Counted from the first letter of the stretch, positions 1-8,526 are shown. The stretch is 64,000 nt of DNA from Sporosarcina cascadiensis (GCF_009650995.1 NZ_WHVV01000013.1:1-64000), one strand, 5' to 3'. Numbers and translations are program-made. Notes: a model not told the origin generated them from the letters alone.

Positions 1-89
1 AAACGACTACATCCAATGGTTTTAGCGATGAGGACTGCCTGTTCCTTGGTTGGATAGATACGAAACTTATAGGCTTTGTTGACTAGCAT
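1..89 (-). CDS. tnpB: TnpB N-terminus (partial, runs off window)
   Basis: The first 29 codons of an IS200/IS605-family TnpB, an RNA-guided nuclease, read leftwards off the window edge. The start is ATG at 89-87. The residues closely match the first 29 of the complete TnpB at 30.7-31.8 kb: N-K-A-Y-K-F-R-I-Y-P-T-K-E-Q is identical in both. No tnpA lies upstream: the sequence goes from this start directly into the element's left end, so this is either a TnpB-only (IS1341-type) element or a tnpA-deleted derivative. Whether the rest of the gene is intact cannot be seen here. Confidence 0.85.
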   Translation of the reverse strand, partial: MLVNKAYKFRIYPTKEQAVLIAKTIGCSR

Positions 90-238
90 TGTTTTCACCT
101 CACTTCATATAGGAATATATGTTCCTATTCTATCACAGTTAGAATCCCTTTGGCTATCGCCAACCGGCATTCATCTCCCACTTATCGTTAGGTTTTGCCC
201 TTCACACGATTGAAGAGGGAGTCTTCTGCCGAGAAATG
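90..238 (-). mobile_element. Left end of IS200/IS605-type (IS1341-like) element
   Basis: About 90 bases (150-238) match the left end of the complete element at 32302-32390, including the short hairpin TTGGC-TATC-GCCAA (150-163) and the outer border ending AAATG. Read on the minus strand, the flanking bases 239-243 are TTTAT, which looks like the target-adjacent motif expected beside an IS605-type left end. The element sits at the base of the terminator hairpin of the neighbouring TetR gene. Confidence 0.75.
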
Positions 239-242
239 ATAA

Positions 243-290
243 AGACTTAAACAATCGTGGATGCTGAAACAGTCGCGGTTGTTTAAGTCT
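243..290 (-). terminator. Terminator of the TetR gene
   Basis: Inverted repeat AGACTTAAACAATCG (243-257) against the arm at 274-290, with T-rich sequence on both sides. It lies 30 bases past the TetR stop codon. Its T-tract continues directly into the transposon left end. Confidence 0.7.
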
Positions 291-319
291 CTTTCATTTT
301 AATCAGGGTGCCAATAACT

Positions 320-916
320 CTACTTCTTCAGCCGTTCTACATAAAGCAGTTTTATGCCGTCAATCATAGCCGCTTCGTCAAAATCTTCCTCTGATTGCTT
401 ATGCAGAAAAAGATCGGGGTTTAAAGCAGCGATGAGTAACTGAGTGACCAGCGGGACGTCGATAGGAATAATTTCATTTTCATTCATTGCTTTGACATAG
501 ATGGATTCGATAATTTCTTGCAGATGCATAAATACCGGATGATTATACTGCAGCAGAAGAAGATTGCGGCCGTACTCATTTTTTACAATGACTAGAATTT
601 TGGCCTTGCTGCAAATATATTGTGCGGCTTTTTCAATCACCCCGCTTAATACATCTAGTGCAGGCAATTCTTCCTCACGCGATTTCTCCATAAACAGATC
701 CAGCTCATGCAAAAACGCTGCCGTATCGCTGCTGAGGATCGCCATGCATAACTCTCCTTTATTCGCATAGCGCCTGTAGAGTGTTGCCTGTCCAATGGCA
801 GCCTTCTTGGCGATCTGATGCATCGATACGTTTTCCACGCCGTGCTCTTCAAACAGCTCATGAGAAACGGAACGTATCAAGGTATCGTAATCTTTCTGAT
901 CTTTTGATTTGGGCAT
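320..916 (-). CDS. TetR/AcrR-family repressor of the divergent exporter
   Basis: A 198-residue cytoplasmic regulator of normal TetR size. The N-terminal helix-turn-helix spans about residues 28-50 (S-M-H-Q-I-A-K-K-A then T-L-Y-R-R-Y). The C-terminal two thirds is the variable ligand-binding and dimerisation part. It is divergent from the DHA2 exporter starting at 1075. The 158-base gap holds two near-identical 12-bp palindromes that overlap the exporter promoter, the classical layout of a drug-responsive repressor controlling its own pump. The start ATG at 916 is preceded by GAAGGAGCGG. The inducer cannot be predicted from sequence. Confidence 0.88.
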   Translation of the reverse strand: MPKSKDQKDYDTLIRSVSHELFEEHGVENVSMHQIAKKAAIGQATLYRRYANKGELCMAILSSDTAAFLHELDLFMEKSREEELPALDVLSGVIEKAAQYICSKAKILVIVKNEYGRNLLLLQYNHPVFMHLQEIIESIYVKAMNENEIIPIDVPLVTQLLIAALNPDLFLHKQSEEDFDEAAMIDGIKLLYVERLKK

Positions 917-958
917 TAAAAACCGCTCCTTCTATTTTTATAAATCATCTCTTTTTAA

Positions 959-1010
959 TTGACATACAGGACAGTTGTCCGATATTATATTTTCTGGAGG
1001 ACAATTGTCC
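959..1010 (+). promoter_or_regulatory. Exporter promoter with two TetR operators
   Basis: TTGACA (959-964) and TATTAT (983-988) with an 18-base spacer form a good sigma-A promoter for the exporter. The palindrome GGACAGTTGTCC (969-980) lies in the spacer and GGACAATTGTCC (999-1010) lies just past the expected start point. The palindromes are 30 bp apart centre to centre, so two TetR dimers would sit on one DNA face. A TATAAT on the opposite strand (989-984) could serve the repressor gene. Confidence 0.75.
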
Positions 1011-1074
1011 CCTGTTAGTATAACAATAGGGTTTGATTCTGGTCAAACCCCTTACGAAAAAGGAGTATGAGAGA

Positions 1075-2565
1075 ATGGGAGCAGCACAAATTGAACCAAA
1101 TAATTTTCGTTTAAAGAATATCCTCGTTCCGTTGCTTGCCATTATTTCAGGGGTATTCATGGTGGTGCTCAACAGCACATCAATGAACGTGGCACTGACT
1201 ACTTTGCTGGAAGACCTGAATACAGACTTCGCCACTATTCAGTGGACAGTCACAGGATACATGCTTGCCCAGGCATCCGTCATTCCGCTTGCAGGCTGGC
1301 TTTCAGATAGATATGGAGCAAAACTGATTTTCCTGAGTTCCATCGGACTGTTCACGTTTGCTTCGATCCTGTGTATATTCCCGCAGAACGTTGGACTGCT
1401 CATTGCGTTCCGTATATTGCAGGGTCTCGGCGGAGGATGCGTGCTTCCTATTGCCATGGCTTACGTTTATCATTTGAGTCCTGTGCAAAAAGTCGGCACA
1501 GTAATGGCATTGATGGGGATTCCAGTTTTATTTGCCCCTGCTATCGGTCCTGTCCTTGCAGGGTGGCTTGTGGAATTTCATTCATGGAGATGGATTTTTG
1601 TCATTAATGTTTTCGTGGGGCTCATCGCCATTTACATCGGGCATAAGACCCTGCCTGTTGTCGAACGTCAAACAGTTGCTGGAATTGATAAGTTAGGAAT
1701 TATACTTGCACCGATTGCCTTTGCGGGTTTATCATTCGGCGTGATTGAAGGCAGTACGAGCTGGACTTCAACGAAAACAATTGCCGGCCTGGTGATTGGC
1801 GGAATTGCGCTCATTGCGTTCATCATTCGCGAACTGACGTGCAAAACACCGCTGCTGGAGCTGAAAATCTTCCGTTCAGTTGATTTTTCTCTCGGTATTA
1901 TTGTGCAGTGGGTCGGTCAGTTTGCTTTATTCGGTGCCATATTCTTGCTGCCGCAGTTTTTACAGCAGGTACGCGGATTCGGTGCTTTTGATACAGGAAT
2001 GATTCTGTTGCCCCAGGCACTTGCTTCGATGGCGATTATGCCGATTGCCGGCTATTTATTTGACCGCATTGGTGCCCGCTGGCTGGTTGTGGTCGGTCTT
2101 GGTCTGGTATCAGGCGCAACGATGCAGTATGCAAACGTTGACGCCGCGACAACCGGTAAAGATCTTATCTTGCCGTTGATCATGGCGGGGGCCGGTATGG
2201 GGCTGATGACAATGCCGATGAACACTCACTTGTTCAACATGGCGCCGCAGCATCTCGTCAGCCGTGTGACATCACTGACGAACTCCATGCAGCAAGTCGT
2301 CAATTCACTATCAGTCGCCACACTTGTGACCATCCTGACCGGTTATACAACAAAATTCTCAAATGAATTCAAGGCGGCAGCAGCCGGACAGAGTTCCGTC
2401 ACTCCTTCATCGGAAGTCATGAAACAGGCGGCGGCTGAAATCGGTGCCCATTCATTTGCGGACACTTTCCAGGTCATGGTGTATATCGCGATTTTTGGAG
2501 CCGTGCTCGGTCTCTTTCTGAGACGCAAGAAAGTAACAGCTGAAGAAATTGATACGAAATTGTAA
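1075..2565 (+). CDS. DHA2-family (EmrB/QacA-type) multidrug MFS exporter
   Basis: A 496-residue integral membrane protein with about 14 predicted membrane segments, typical of drug:H+ antiporters of the DHA2 family. Family motifs are visible: motif A (G-W-L-S-D-R-Y-G-A-K) near residue 80, and motif C (A-P-A-I-G-P-V-L-A-G), characteristic of antiporters. The ATG at 1075 is chosen because AAAAAGGAG lies 9 bases upstream; an in-frame TTG at 1033 has no such site. Expression is probably held off by the divergent TetR protein. Substrate is unknown; toxic hydrophobic compounds are usual for the family. Confidence 0.9.
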   Translation: MGAAQIEPNNFRLKNILVPLLAIISGVFMVVLNSTSMNVALTTLLEDLNTDFATIQWTVTGYMLAQASVIPLAGWLSDRYGAKLIFLSSIGLFTFASILCIFPQNVGLLIAFRILQGLGGGCVLPIAMAYVYHLSPVQKVGTVMALMGIPVLFAPAIGPVLAGWLVEFHSWRWIFVINVFVGLIAIYIGHKTLPVVERQTVAGIDKLGIILAPIAFAGLSFGVIEGSTSWTSTKTIAGLVIGGIALIAFIIRELTCKTPLLELKIFRSVDFSLGIIVQWVGQFALFGAIFLLPQFLQQVRGFGAFDTGMILLPQALASMAIMPIAGYLFDRIGARWLVVVGLGLVSGATMQYANVDAATTGKDLILPLIMAGAGMGLMTMPMNTHLFNMAPQHLVSRVTSLTNSMQQVVNSLSVATLVTILTGYTTKFSNEFKAAAAGQSSVTPSSEVMKQAAAEIGAHSFADTFQVMVYIAIFGAVLGLFLRRKKVTAEEIDTKL

Positions 2566-2567
2566 AC

Positions 2568-2718
2568 AAAAAAGCAAGAGGCTGGGACGAAACTCAATAA
2601 AATACAAAAACCGTGTGAAGCCAAGTTACAAGAGCCTTGGTTTCACGCGGTTTTATTTTTAATCTTTTCATTAATTACATTGAAATTTCTACTTATGTCC
2701 CAGCCCCGTTGCTTTTTT
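2568..2718. repeat. Nested palindromic element acting as terminator
   Basis: Outer arms at 2568-2588 (AAAAAAGCAA then GGCTGGGAC) and 2697-2718 (GTCCCAGCC then TTGCTTTTTT) enclose a second hairpin, 2607-2625 against 2636-2654, a 19-bp stem with two G-U pairs followed by TTTTATTTTT. The inner hairpin is a convincing terminator for the exporter. The GGCTGGGAC/GTCCCAGCC outer arms resemble extragenic palindromes that recur in Bacillales and staphylococcal genomes (from memory). Confidence 0.7.
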
Positions 2719-2874
2719 ATTAGTAGAAAACCGTCGATAGTGCAGTGATACATATTTCAGCCTTCGTCCCGCGTATACTGAATCGCTCAGTCTTTAGTCT
2801 GATGCGCAGTTCATTCATTCGATGGACTCAACTTTACCGGGATTCGCTTATAATAGGGGAAAAGGGGTGCTGGG

Positions 2875-3591
2875 ATGCGAAAAATTATGATTATTATTGT
2901 GGCCGCCGGACTTATGTGGATGGTTGGCTCCTGGGCGTACGGCTTGTTAAAATCGGATCAGATGGCGGGTGATTTGTCTATTGAAAAGGACGTGGCAAAG
3001 TCTCTGGATGTAGATATTCGCTTTGGCGCCGGCAATCTTTTGATTGAGGGCGGTTCGCAGGAGTGGGTGAACGGTACCGTCGATACAAATGTGAAAAAGT
3101 GGTATCCATCGGTAACCTACAAGAATAAAAAAACGATTGGATATCTCGAGATTCAGCAGAAGATGAAAGGGATTTCAGCTTTGCGGAAAAATCGAAATGA
3201 TTGGCACCTCCAACTGACAAATGAAGTACCCGTGAACCTGGATGTCGAAATGGGAGTCTCCGATTCGGAATTGAACTTGTCAGGTATCAGGCTCAGCCGC
3301 TTATCAGTCGATGCGGGAGTAAGTGATACGACAATCAAGCTGGGCGGAGGATGGAAGGAGAGCTTTGACGGAGAAATTGACTTAGGGGTAAGCGATGCGG
3401 AAATTCATTTGCCAAAAGAAACCGGAGTGAAAGTGACTGTTTCAAAGGGAATCGGCAGCATTGGAGCAAAAGATTTCATTTCGAAGGGTAAAGGCGTCTA
3501 TGTGAATGAAGCGTATGGTCATTCTGCTGTCCAAATTAATTTGAAAATTGATCTTGGTGTCGGCGATGTAAAACTGCTTCTTGCCGAGTAA
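2875..3591 (+). CDS. Membrane-anchored 'toastrack' (DUF4097/LiaF-C-like) protein
   Basis: A 238-residue protein with one N-terminal membrane segment (about residues 4-22) and an extracytoplasmic domain of repeated short beta strands. The repeating pattern G-x-S-D-x-x-L/I and L-G-V-G/S-D is typical of the toastrack beta-helix found in DUF4097 proteins and the C-terminal half of LiaF. Such proteins are often linked to cell-envelope stress sensing. It is monocistronic here, with no LiaRS-like partner next to it. Start ATG follows GGGGTGCTGGG. Function is an inference from fold only. Confidence 0.6.
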   Translation: MRKIMIIIVAAGLMWMVGSWAYGLLKSDQMAGDLSIEKDVAKSLDVDIRFGAGNLLIEGGSQEWVNGTVDTNVKKWYPSVTYKNKKTIGYLEIQQKMKGISALRKNRNDWHLQLTNEVPVNLDVEMGVSDSELNLSGIRLSRLSVDAGVSDTTIKLGGGWKESFDGEIDLGVSDAEIHLPKETGVKVTVSKGIGSIGAKDFISKGKGVYVNEAYGHSAVQINLKIDLGVGDVKLLLAE

Positions 3592-3596
3592 TTTAA

Positions 3597-3633
3597 AAAA
3601 GGTACAGATCCTGTGAGGAACTGTGCCTTTTAC
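3597..3633. terminator. Bidirectional terminator between convergent genes
   Basis: Stem AAAAGGTACAG..TCC against GGA..CTGTGCCTTTT with flanking A and T runs. It lies between the ends of the toastrack gene and the EEP gene. Confidence 0.75.
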
Positions 3634-3649
3634 TGCGTCTACAGTGTTT

Positions 3650-4474
3650 CTATACCAGAAGATCGGCAATAATGGGCAGGTGGTCGGCAGCCGATGTTTC
3701 CAGTACCTCAGTTTTTTCAATAATGGTGCTTTGATCAGTAAAAATATAGTCGATTCTGGATGCAGGAATAGCCGTTACAGCTGATCGGACATCTTCATAA
3801 TAAGCAGGAAATGTATAAGCGGTTTCCATACCCGTCCTGCTGAATGAGTCTGTATAAGCTTTTCTGAACTCGCTTAATTGGGGGTGCTCAGGTGATAAGT
3901 TAAAATCCCCTGTAATTACAGCAGGGAATACGGAGTCATTGGTAATAGCCAATAATTGTTTTAAGTTCTCCCGCTGCTCTTTTTCCCCAAGCGATAAATG
4001 TGTATTGAAAAAACTAAGAAACGTTCCGCCGAGATCGATCGTAGATTCAAGCAATCCTCTTAGTTCGGGGTCTTCCGAGAATGAAGAGGCTTTGGTATAA
4101 AGGTGATTCTTTGTATATTTAATCGGAAATCTGCTGAGCAGTGCATTGCCATACTGCCTGGCCGGCAGTCCGGGAAGCAATGGAGGTTCAATTACATTTG
4201 CTCCGTAACTATAATTCATTCCCAGCCATCTGGCCAGATCGGCAACTTGATTGGTAAATCCACTGCGCTCGGAAAAGTGATTGTCCACTTCCTGTAATCC
4301 TATTATATCAGCACCGGAATTTTCGATTACCTCTGCCGTACGGCGAAGATCTACTCGTCCATCCATTCCCATCCCGTGTGCGATATTGAATGACATCACC
4401 CGCAAACTATGAACCTGTTCTGTGCAAGTACTGCTGAAAATCCGGTTCACTGGCTGTGTCATATATCCTGTCAT
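3650..4474 (-). CDS. Endonuclease/exonuclease/phosphatase (EEP) family hydrolase
   Basis: A 274-residue metal-dependent phosphohydrolase of the EEP fold (DNase I, sphingomyelinase, inositol phosphatases). All expected catalytic motifs are present: N30 (S-F-N-I-A-H-G), E62 (L-Q-E-V-D-N), H159 (N-T-H-L), D190 and N192 (T-G-D-F-N), D242 (R-I-D-Y-I-F) and the D264-H265 pair (A-D-H-L-P). There is no clear signal peptide, so it is probably cytoplasmic. The first 24 residues are not part of the fold. Substrate cannot be told; nuclease, phosphodiesterase and lipid phosphatase activities are all known in the family. Confidence 0.8.
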   Translation of the reverse strand: MTGYMTQPVNRIFSSTCTEQVHSLRVMSFNIAHGMGMDGRVDLRRTAEVIENSGADIIGLQEVDNHFSERSGFTNQVADLARWLGMNYSYGANVIEPPLLPGLPARQYGNALLSRFPIKYTKNHLYTKASSFSEDPELRGLLESTIDLGGTFLSFFNTHLSLGEKEQRENLKQLLAITNDSVFPAVITGDFNLSPEHPQLSEFRKAYTDSFSRTGMETAYTFPAYYEDVRSAVTAIPASRIDYIFTDQSTIIEKTEVLETSAADHLPIIADLLV

Positions 4475-4739
4475 GAAATCTCTCCTTTTTATATGGTCAC
4501 TTTTAACGTCCTATTGAATACTATAACCATATAATATGTAGAAATTGTAAACCTGCTATAAAGAATTGTAAAGAATACGTGTGAAAAGTTCATGAAATCG
4601 TCTTGAATAGCAGGCAGCGTGAAGTAATTATAGAAAGTGAAAAATACAGGAAGAACCGGTAAGTCTGCCAGCTGGTTTAACAGTTCAGATAAACAGGTAT
4701 AGATCAAATAGAAAGCTATGTAAAGGGAGGTGAACGACG

Positions 4740-4850
4740 TTGTCAAAACAGTGGAATTTTATTTTTGGAAATAAGTTGATTACAGTCTTTGATAAGAGCA
4801 AGGAGCAAGCTGAAAGAAAAGCGCGCAACATTTATAGAGAAATGAAATAG
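4740..4850 (+). CDS. Small basic protein, 36 residues
   Basis: A TTG-started frame of 36 codons preceded by a near-perfect ribosome binding site (AAAGGGAGGTGA, 6 bases before the TTG) and followed about 50 bases later by a strong terminator (4900-4933). The peptide is lysine- and arginine-rich in its second half, with an amphipathic-looking stretch F-D-K-S-K-E-Q-A-E-R-K-A. I do not recognise it. The binding site and terminator argue for real expression; without conservation data the gene remains tentative. Confidence 0.5.
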   Translation: MSKQWNFIFGNKLITVFDKSKEQAERKARNIYREMK

Positions 4851-4899
4851 TATACGGATTGATTTACCCACTTAAAAGCAGTCAGTATAGTGTTATGGG

Positions 4900-4933
4900 A
4901 AGGCATCGCTTGCAGACGATGCTTATTTTTTTT
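4900..4933 (+). terminator. Rho-independent terminator
   Basis: Stem GCATCG/CGATGC (4903-4908 with 4917-4922) followed by TTATTTTTTTT. It ends the small-protein transcript. Confidence 0.75.
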
Positions 4934-5094
4934 GAAAAATCCTTATTGATAACTGATTTCTCCCATACTCAATGTCTAGTAAGCATTTAAACTAACAAAA
5001 TGTTTCAAAAACAGTCCTATATGTTAAAATAAATTGTATAATTCAGAGAAGAACATCAAGTGAAATAATGTTATTGTTGGAAGGGGTCCCGCTA

Positions 5095-5637
5095 ATGAAG
5101 CAGGCGATAGAAATAGGAATGTTACCGGTTGATGCCGGCGCCAACACGGTGGATGTAGAACATATCACGAAAATCGTGAACCGTGTGTATGCGGCATCTG
5201 AAAAAGGGTTATGGAAAGATGGTGCCGCCCGCATCACAACGACAGAAGTGGCAGAGTACATAGGCAACGGAGAGGTAGCTGCGGCTTGGACAAATGGGCA
5301 GATTGTCGGATGCATACGTGTATGTCAGATGAGTGAGGATACAGCGGAATTCGGTATGCTGGCTGTGGACGATGCATGTCAGGGAGCTGGTATTGGCCGG
5401 AAGTTAATTCAGTTTGTTGAAGAGGAATTTAAAGAAAAAGATTTCTTTTACATGCAGCTGGAATTGCTGGTGCCTCAACAAGGTTTGCATGAAGTAAAAG
5501 AAGGTTTGCGACAATGGTATATGCGGCTTGGCTATCAAAAGGCATATATGGAAACAATGGAAGCTTCCTTTCCTCAATTGGTTCCAATGCTGGCTGTGCC
5601 CTGTGAAATTCATGTCTATCAAAAGAAACTGCAATAA
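5095..5637 (+). CDS. GNAT-family N-acetyltransferase
   Basis: A 180-residue acetyl-CoA-dependent acetyltransferase. The acetyl-CoA pyrophosphate-binding motif A is clear (L-A-V-D-D-A-C-Q-G-A-G-I-G-R-K-L, Q-x-x-G-x-G pattern). The C-terminal W-Y-x-R-L-G-Y is the usual GNAT motif B region. I place the start at ATG 5095 because GGAAGGGG lies 8-10 bases upstream; an in-frame ATG at 5068 lacks a site. Monocistronic. The substrate is not predictable; the family modifies small amines, antibiotics or protein N-termini. Confidence 0.82.
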   Translation: MKQAIEIGMLPVDAGANTVDVEHITKIVNRVYAASEKGLWKDGAARITTTEVAEYIGNGEVAAAWTNGQIVGCIRVCQMSEDTAEFGMLAVDDACQGAGIGRKLIQFVEEEFKEKDFFYMQLELLVPQQGLHEVKEGLRQWYMRLGYQKAYMETMEASFPQLVPMLAVPCEIHVYQKKLQ

Positions 5638-5795
5638 TATATTAAAGATGCTGCAGGTAAACTGTGTTAGCGGCATGCACTGTAATTGAAAGAAACCGTT
5701 AATTATTATATACTTTATTTAGGATTAATGAACTAATTGGATTTGAAAAAATATAAATTACTTTGTATATATATAATTAAAGTGGAGGCTTTATT

Positions 5796-6626
5796 ATGAA
5801 TCAAAATATCCTCTTTCGCAATAACGTCAAGGTATCGGGGAATGGTGAGAAGACGATTCTGTTCGCACCTGGATTCGGTTGTGACCTGAATGTCTGGAAT
5901 CTGACTGCTCCTTATTTTGAAGAACGTTTTCGTGTGGTGTTATTCGATTATGTCGGATCCGGCCAGTCTGATTACCAGGCATATGATGCGGATAAGTACA
6001 GCGATCTTCATGGATATGCGCAGGATGTTCTCGATGTGTGCGCTGCGCTGGAAGTGAAAGATGCAGTATTTATCGGACATTCAGTTGGCAGTATGATCGG
6101 TATGCTGGCTGCCATTCAAAAGCCCGGGTTATTTGAACATCTTATTATGATAGGTCCGTCACCTTATTATTTGAATGAAGTCCCGGACTACTATGGTGGG
6201 TTTGAAAAAGAAGACTAAGATGGTTTGATTCAGATGATGGAGATGAATTATATCGGCTGGGCGAATTATCTGTCGCAAGTCATAATGAAAAATCCTGACC
6301 GTCCCGAACTTTCGCAGCAATTAGAGGATAATTTCTGTTCTACAGATCCGGTTGTTGCCCGCCAGTTTGCAATTGCAGCATTCTTCTCGGATCATCGGGA
6401 TGACGTTCGAAAAGTTACCGTGCCGTCATTGATTCTTCAATGTTCCGATGACAGTATTGCGCCGATTGAAGTAGGGGAGTATATGCACCATCATCTCCCG
6501 AACAGCACGCTGAATATAATGGATTCTACAGGTCATTGTCCTCACATGAGTCATCCAGAGGAGACGGTACGGTTGATCAGCAATTATTTGACAGCAGCGT
6601 ATCAGAACACAGTGACGAATGGATAA
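5796..6626 (+). pseudogene. rsbQ: RsbQ-type alpha/beta hydrolase interrupted by an in-frame TAA
   Basis: The frame encodes a close RsbQ homologue across its whole length but has a single TAA at 6216-6218 (codon 141). No bases are lost or gained: with the stop counted as one residue the catalytic triad falls at S96 (G-H-S-V-G-S), D219 (C-S-D-D-S) and H247 (T-G-H-C-P-H), the same positions I recall for B. subtilis RsbQ. RsbQ serves with the PAS phosphatase RsbP in energy-stress activation of sigma-B; here the overlapping downstream gene is a PAS-GGDEF protein instead. The 140-residue product lacks D219 and H247, so it should be inactive unless the stop is read through. A recent mutation, a sequencing error or recoding are the options. 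Confidence 0.82.
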
Positions 6627-7593
6627 ACAGCTTAATTTTGCTCCGTGCGGTTATCTGACGCTTAATGACAGTGGATTTATTGTGGAAATCAACGAGACGA
6701 TGCTTCGTTTACTCGGATACAGCCTTCATGAATTGGAAGGACAGCATATCCATCAGATTTTGCCAAGTGCGAGTCGATCCTTTTACCAGCTTTACTTTTT
6801 TCCAATGATCCGTCTGCAGAATAAAGTGGAAGAGATGTTCTTTACGTTCATGACCAAAGACGGACAGAATATTTCTGTACTTCTGAACGCTCTGCGTAAT
6901 GAACGGGAGGGGGAAGTATTCAACGATTGCGCATGTCTGCCAATGAAGAATCGATTTGAATATGAACAGTCAATACTAGCAGCCAAAAGGGAAACTGAAT
7001 CACGCAATTTGATGAAAAGGAAGCAAATAGCCGAACTGGACGATTTGCGGCGTGAACTAGAATTTAAGCAGAATGAGTTATTAACGTTAAATAAAACACT
7101 TATGGATCTGGCCATCACGGACGGACTGACAGGGCTCAGTAATCGGCGCTTTTTACAGGACAGGCTGTCTTCTTATTTCACGGATCTGGATAAGCGCTCT
7201 ATTCAGCTCGCTTTCTTGTTGATAGATATTGACTTTTTTAAAAATATAAATGATACATTTGGACATTTGACAGGCGATAATGTATTGAGGAAATTGGCAT
7301 TGTTATTAAAAGAAGAGTCTGGAAAAGAAGATGTCGCGGCCAGGTATGGCGGCGAAGAATTTGCGTTTATCCTTCCTCACTGCAGTAAAACGGAAGCCTT
7401 GAGAATTGCCGAAAGGATCCGTTTCCGCGTAGAACATGCTGACTGGAACACATACAATATTACGATCAGTATTGGAATCGCGGTCAAATTACCGGGAGAT
7501 ACAGAGATTTCCCTGCAATCGAGAGCAGATCAGGCATTGTATTCTTCAAAAAATAACGGTCGGAATCAAATCTCGTTTGGCCGGCAAGAGTAA
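6619..7593 (+). CDS. PAS-GGDEF diguanylate cyclase paired with RsbQ
   Basis: A 324-residue cytoplasmic protein: PAS domain (about 1-105), a coiled coil (about 115-165) and a GGDEF domain (166-324) with G-G-E-E-F at 244-248, so synthesis of c-di-GMP is expected. The usual inhibitory R-x-x-D site upstream of the signature is not conserved (G-K-E-D). The start overlaps the end of the rsbQ frame by 8 bases (ATGGATAA), a sign of translational coupling. In the RsbQ-RsbP pair the hydrolase feeds a PAS sensor, so this pair probably couples an RsbQ-made or RsbQ-carried ligand to c-di-GMP. If rsbQ is dead the sensor may be orphaned. Confidence 0.87.
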   Translation: MDKQLNFAPCGYLTLNDSGFIVEINETMLRLLGYSLHELEGQHIHQILPSASRSFYQLYFFPMIRLQNKVEEMFFTFMTKDGQNISVLLNALRNEREGEVFNDCACLPMKNRFEYEQSILAAKRETESRNLMKRKQIAELDDLRRELEFKQNELLTLNKTLMDLAITDGLTGLSNRRFLQDRLSSYFTDLDKRSIQLAFLLIDIDFFKNINDTFGHLTGDNVLRKLALLLKEESGKEDVAARYGGEEFAFILPHCSKTEALRIAERIRFRVEHADWNTYNITISIGIAVKLPGDTEISLQSRADQALYSSKNNGRNQISFGRQE

Positions 7594-7648
7594 GGGGGGA
7601 AACTGCGTCAGTATGTTTAGCAGTCATGTCAACCCACCCCTTTTTTTA
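7592..7648. terminator. Probable bidirectional terminator
   Basis: G-run at 7594-7599 can pair with CCCACCCC (7633-7640) around an inner CTGC/GCAG stem, and is followed by seven T. It lies between the convergent PAS-GGDEF and RNase H-like genes. Confidence 0.5.
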
Positions 7649-8305
7649 CTAAGCTCTCTCCACAATAGCCAGTACTTCTACATTAGCCAGCGCCTGTGCC
7701 GCAAGCCGGTCTGCTTCACTGTTCGTCTTCCTCGACACGTGTTCATATTGAGGCTGAAACCCCATAGCCCTCATCTTATCCTCAATTTTATTTGCCCAGC
7801 TGTACAGGCTCTCTTCAATCACCGGCCATTCCTCATTTAAATGATTGATGACAACTTTGGAATCGCCTAGCACCTTGATGGGTAAGTGGTGTGCTCCAAG
7901 AATCTCAAGTTCCTGCAGGCAGAGATGAAGTGCCGCATATTCCGCTTCGTTATTGGAGATGAGGCCCTTGATGGCTAAATTCCTTCTTAATCTAAATGAT
8001 TTTCCATTCTGTTCGTAATAGATAACACAGCCAAGCCCCGCCATCTTTGTTTCCCAATCAAATCCTCCGTCAAAATATACAATGATATTATGCGGTTCTG
8101 TTTCAATTCCCTTTACATAACTTTTCAATTCCTTCAGCGTCCAGGAACTGTCGTACTGATCCAAGAATTGTATGTGTTTTGTACGTCCGGTTTTATCAAG
8201 ATCCTCTGCAATCAGCAAGGCCTGTGCTGCAGGCATTTCTTCAGAACGGAAGAACGTTTCTGTGCCTTTCTTCGATCGATAACTCCACTCGATGACCAGA
8301 TTCAT
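7649..8305 (-). CDS. RNase H-like (reverse-transcriptase-like) domain protein
   Basis: A 218-residue protein with a C-terminal RNase HI fold (about 72-210). The four acidic catalytic positions are present: D79 (V-Y-F-D-G-G), E120 or E122 (N-N-E-A-E-Y), D148 (L-G-D-S-K) and D199 (S-E-A-D-R-L-A). The N-terminal 70 residues are a family-specific extension, as in B. subtilis YpeP/YpdQ-like proteins. Likely hydrolyses the RNA strand of RNA-DNA hybrids. Start ATG 8305 follows an AGGAGGGATTCCA site. Monocistronic. Confidence 0.75.
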   Translation of the reverse strand: MNLVIEWSYRSKKGTETFFRSEEMPAAQALLIAEDLDKTGRTKHIQFLDQYDSSWTLKELKSYVKGIETEPHNIIVYFDGGFDWETKMAGLGCVIYYEQNGKSFRLRRNLAIKGLISNNEAEYAALHLCLQELEILGAHHLPIKVLGDSKVVINHLNEEWPVIEESLYSWANKIEDKMRAMGFQPQYEHVSRKTNSEADRLAAQALANVEVLAIVERA

Positions 8306-8418
8306 TGGAATCCCTCCTATACATTCAGTTTATCCAACCTTTCATAATAAAAACCTTTATATGACTTGGGTTCTTATAAAAATATGGTGAGCCGTTCGTA
8401 ATTAGACAAGCATAATGG

Positions 8419-8473
8419 TTGAAGGTCAAAGTACGTCAGAGTAAAATATGGGTATAGATCAAAGATAGTCAAT
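8419..8473 (+). promoter_or_regulatory. clpE promoter with two CtsR-type operators
   Basis: TTGAAG (8419-8424) and TAAAAT (8442-8447) with a 17-base spacer form the promoter. CtsR heptad repeats (consensus GGTCAAA-N3-GGTCAAA) occur as GGTCAAA-GTA-CGTCAGA (8424-8440), lying between the -35 and -10, and GATCAAA-GAT-AGTCAAT (8457-8473) at and past the start point. This is the expected arrangement for CtsR repression of clpE. Confidence 0.75.
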
Positions 8474-8526
8474 GTCAGTAATCCTGACTTGACCGTTCAA
8501 AATGAACTTACAAGGGGGAGCCAACT

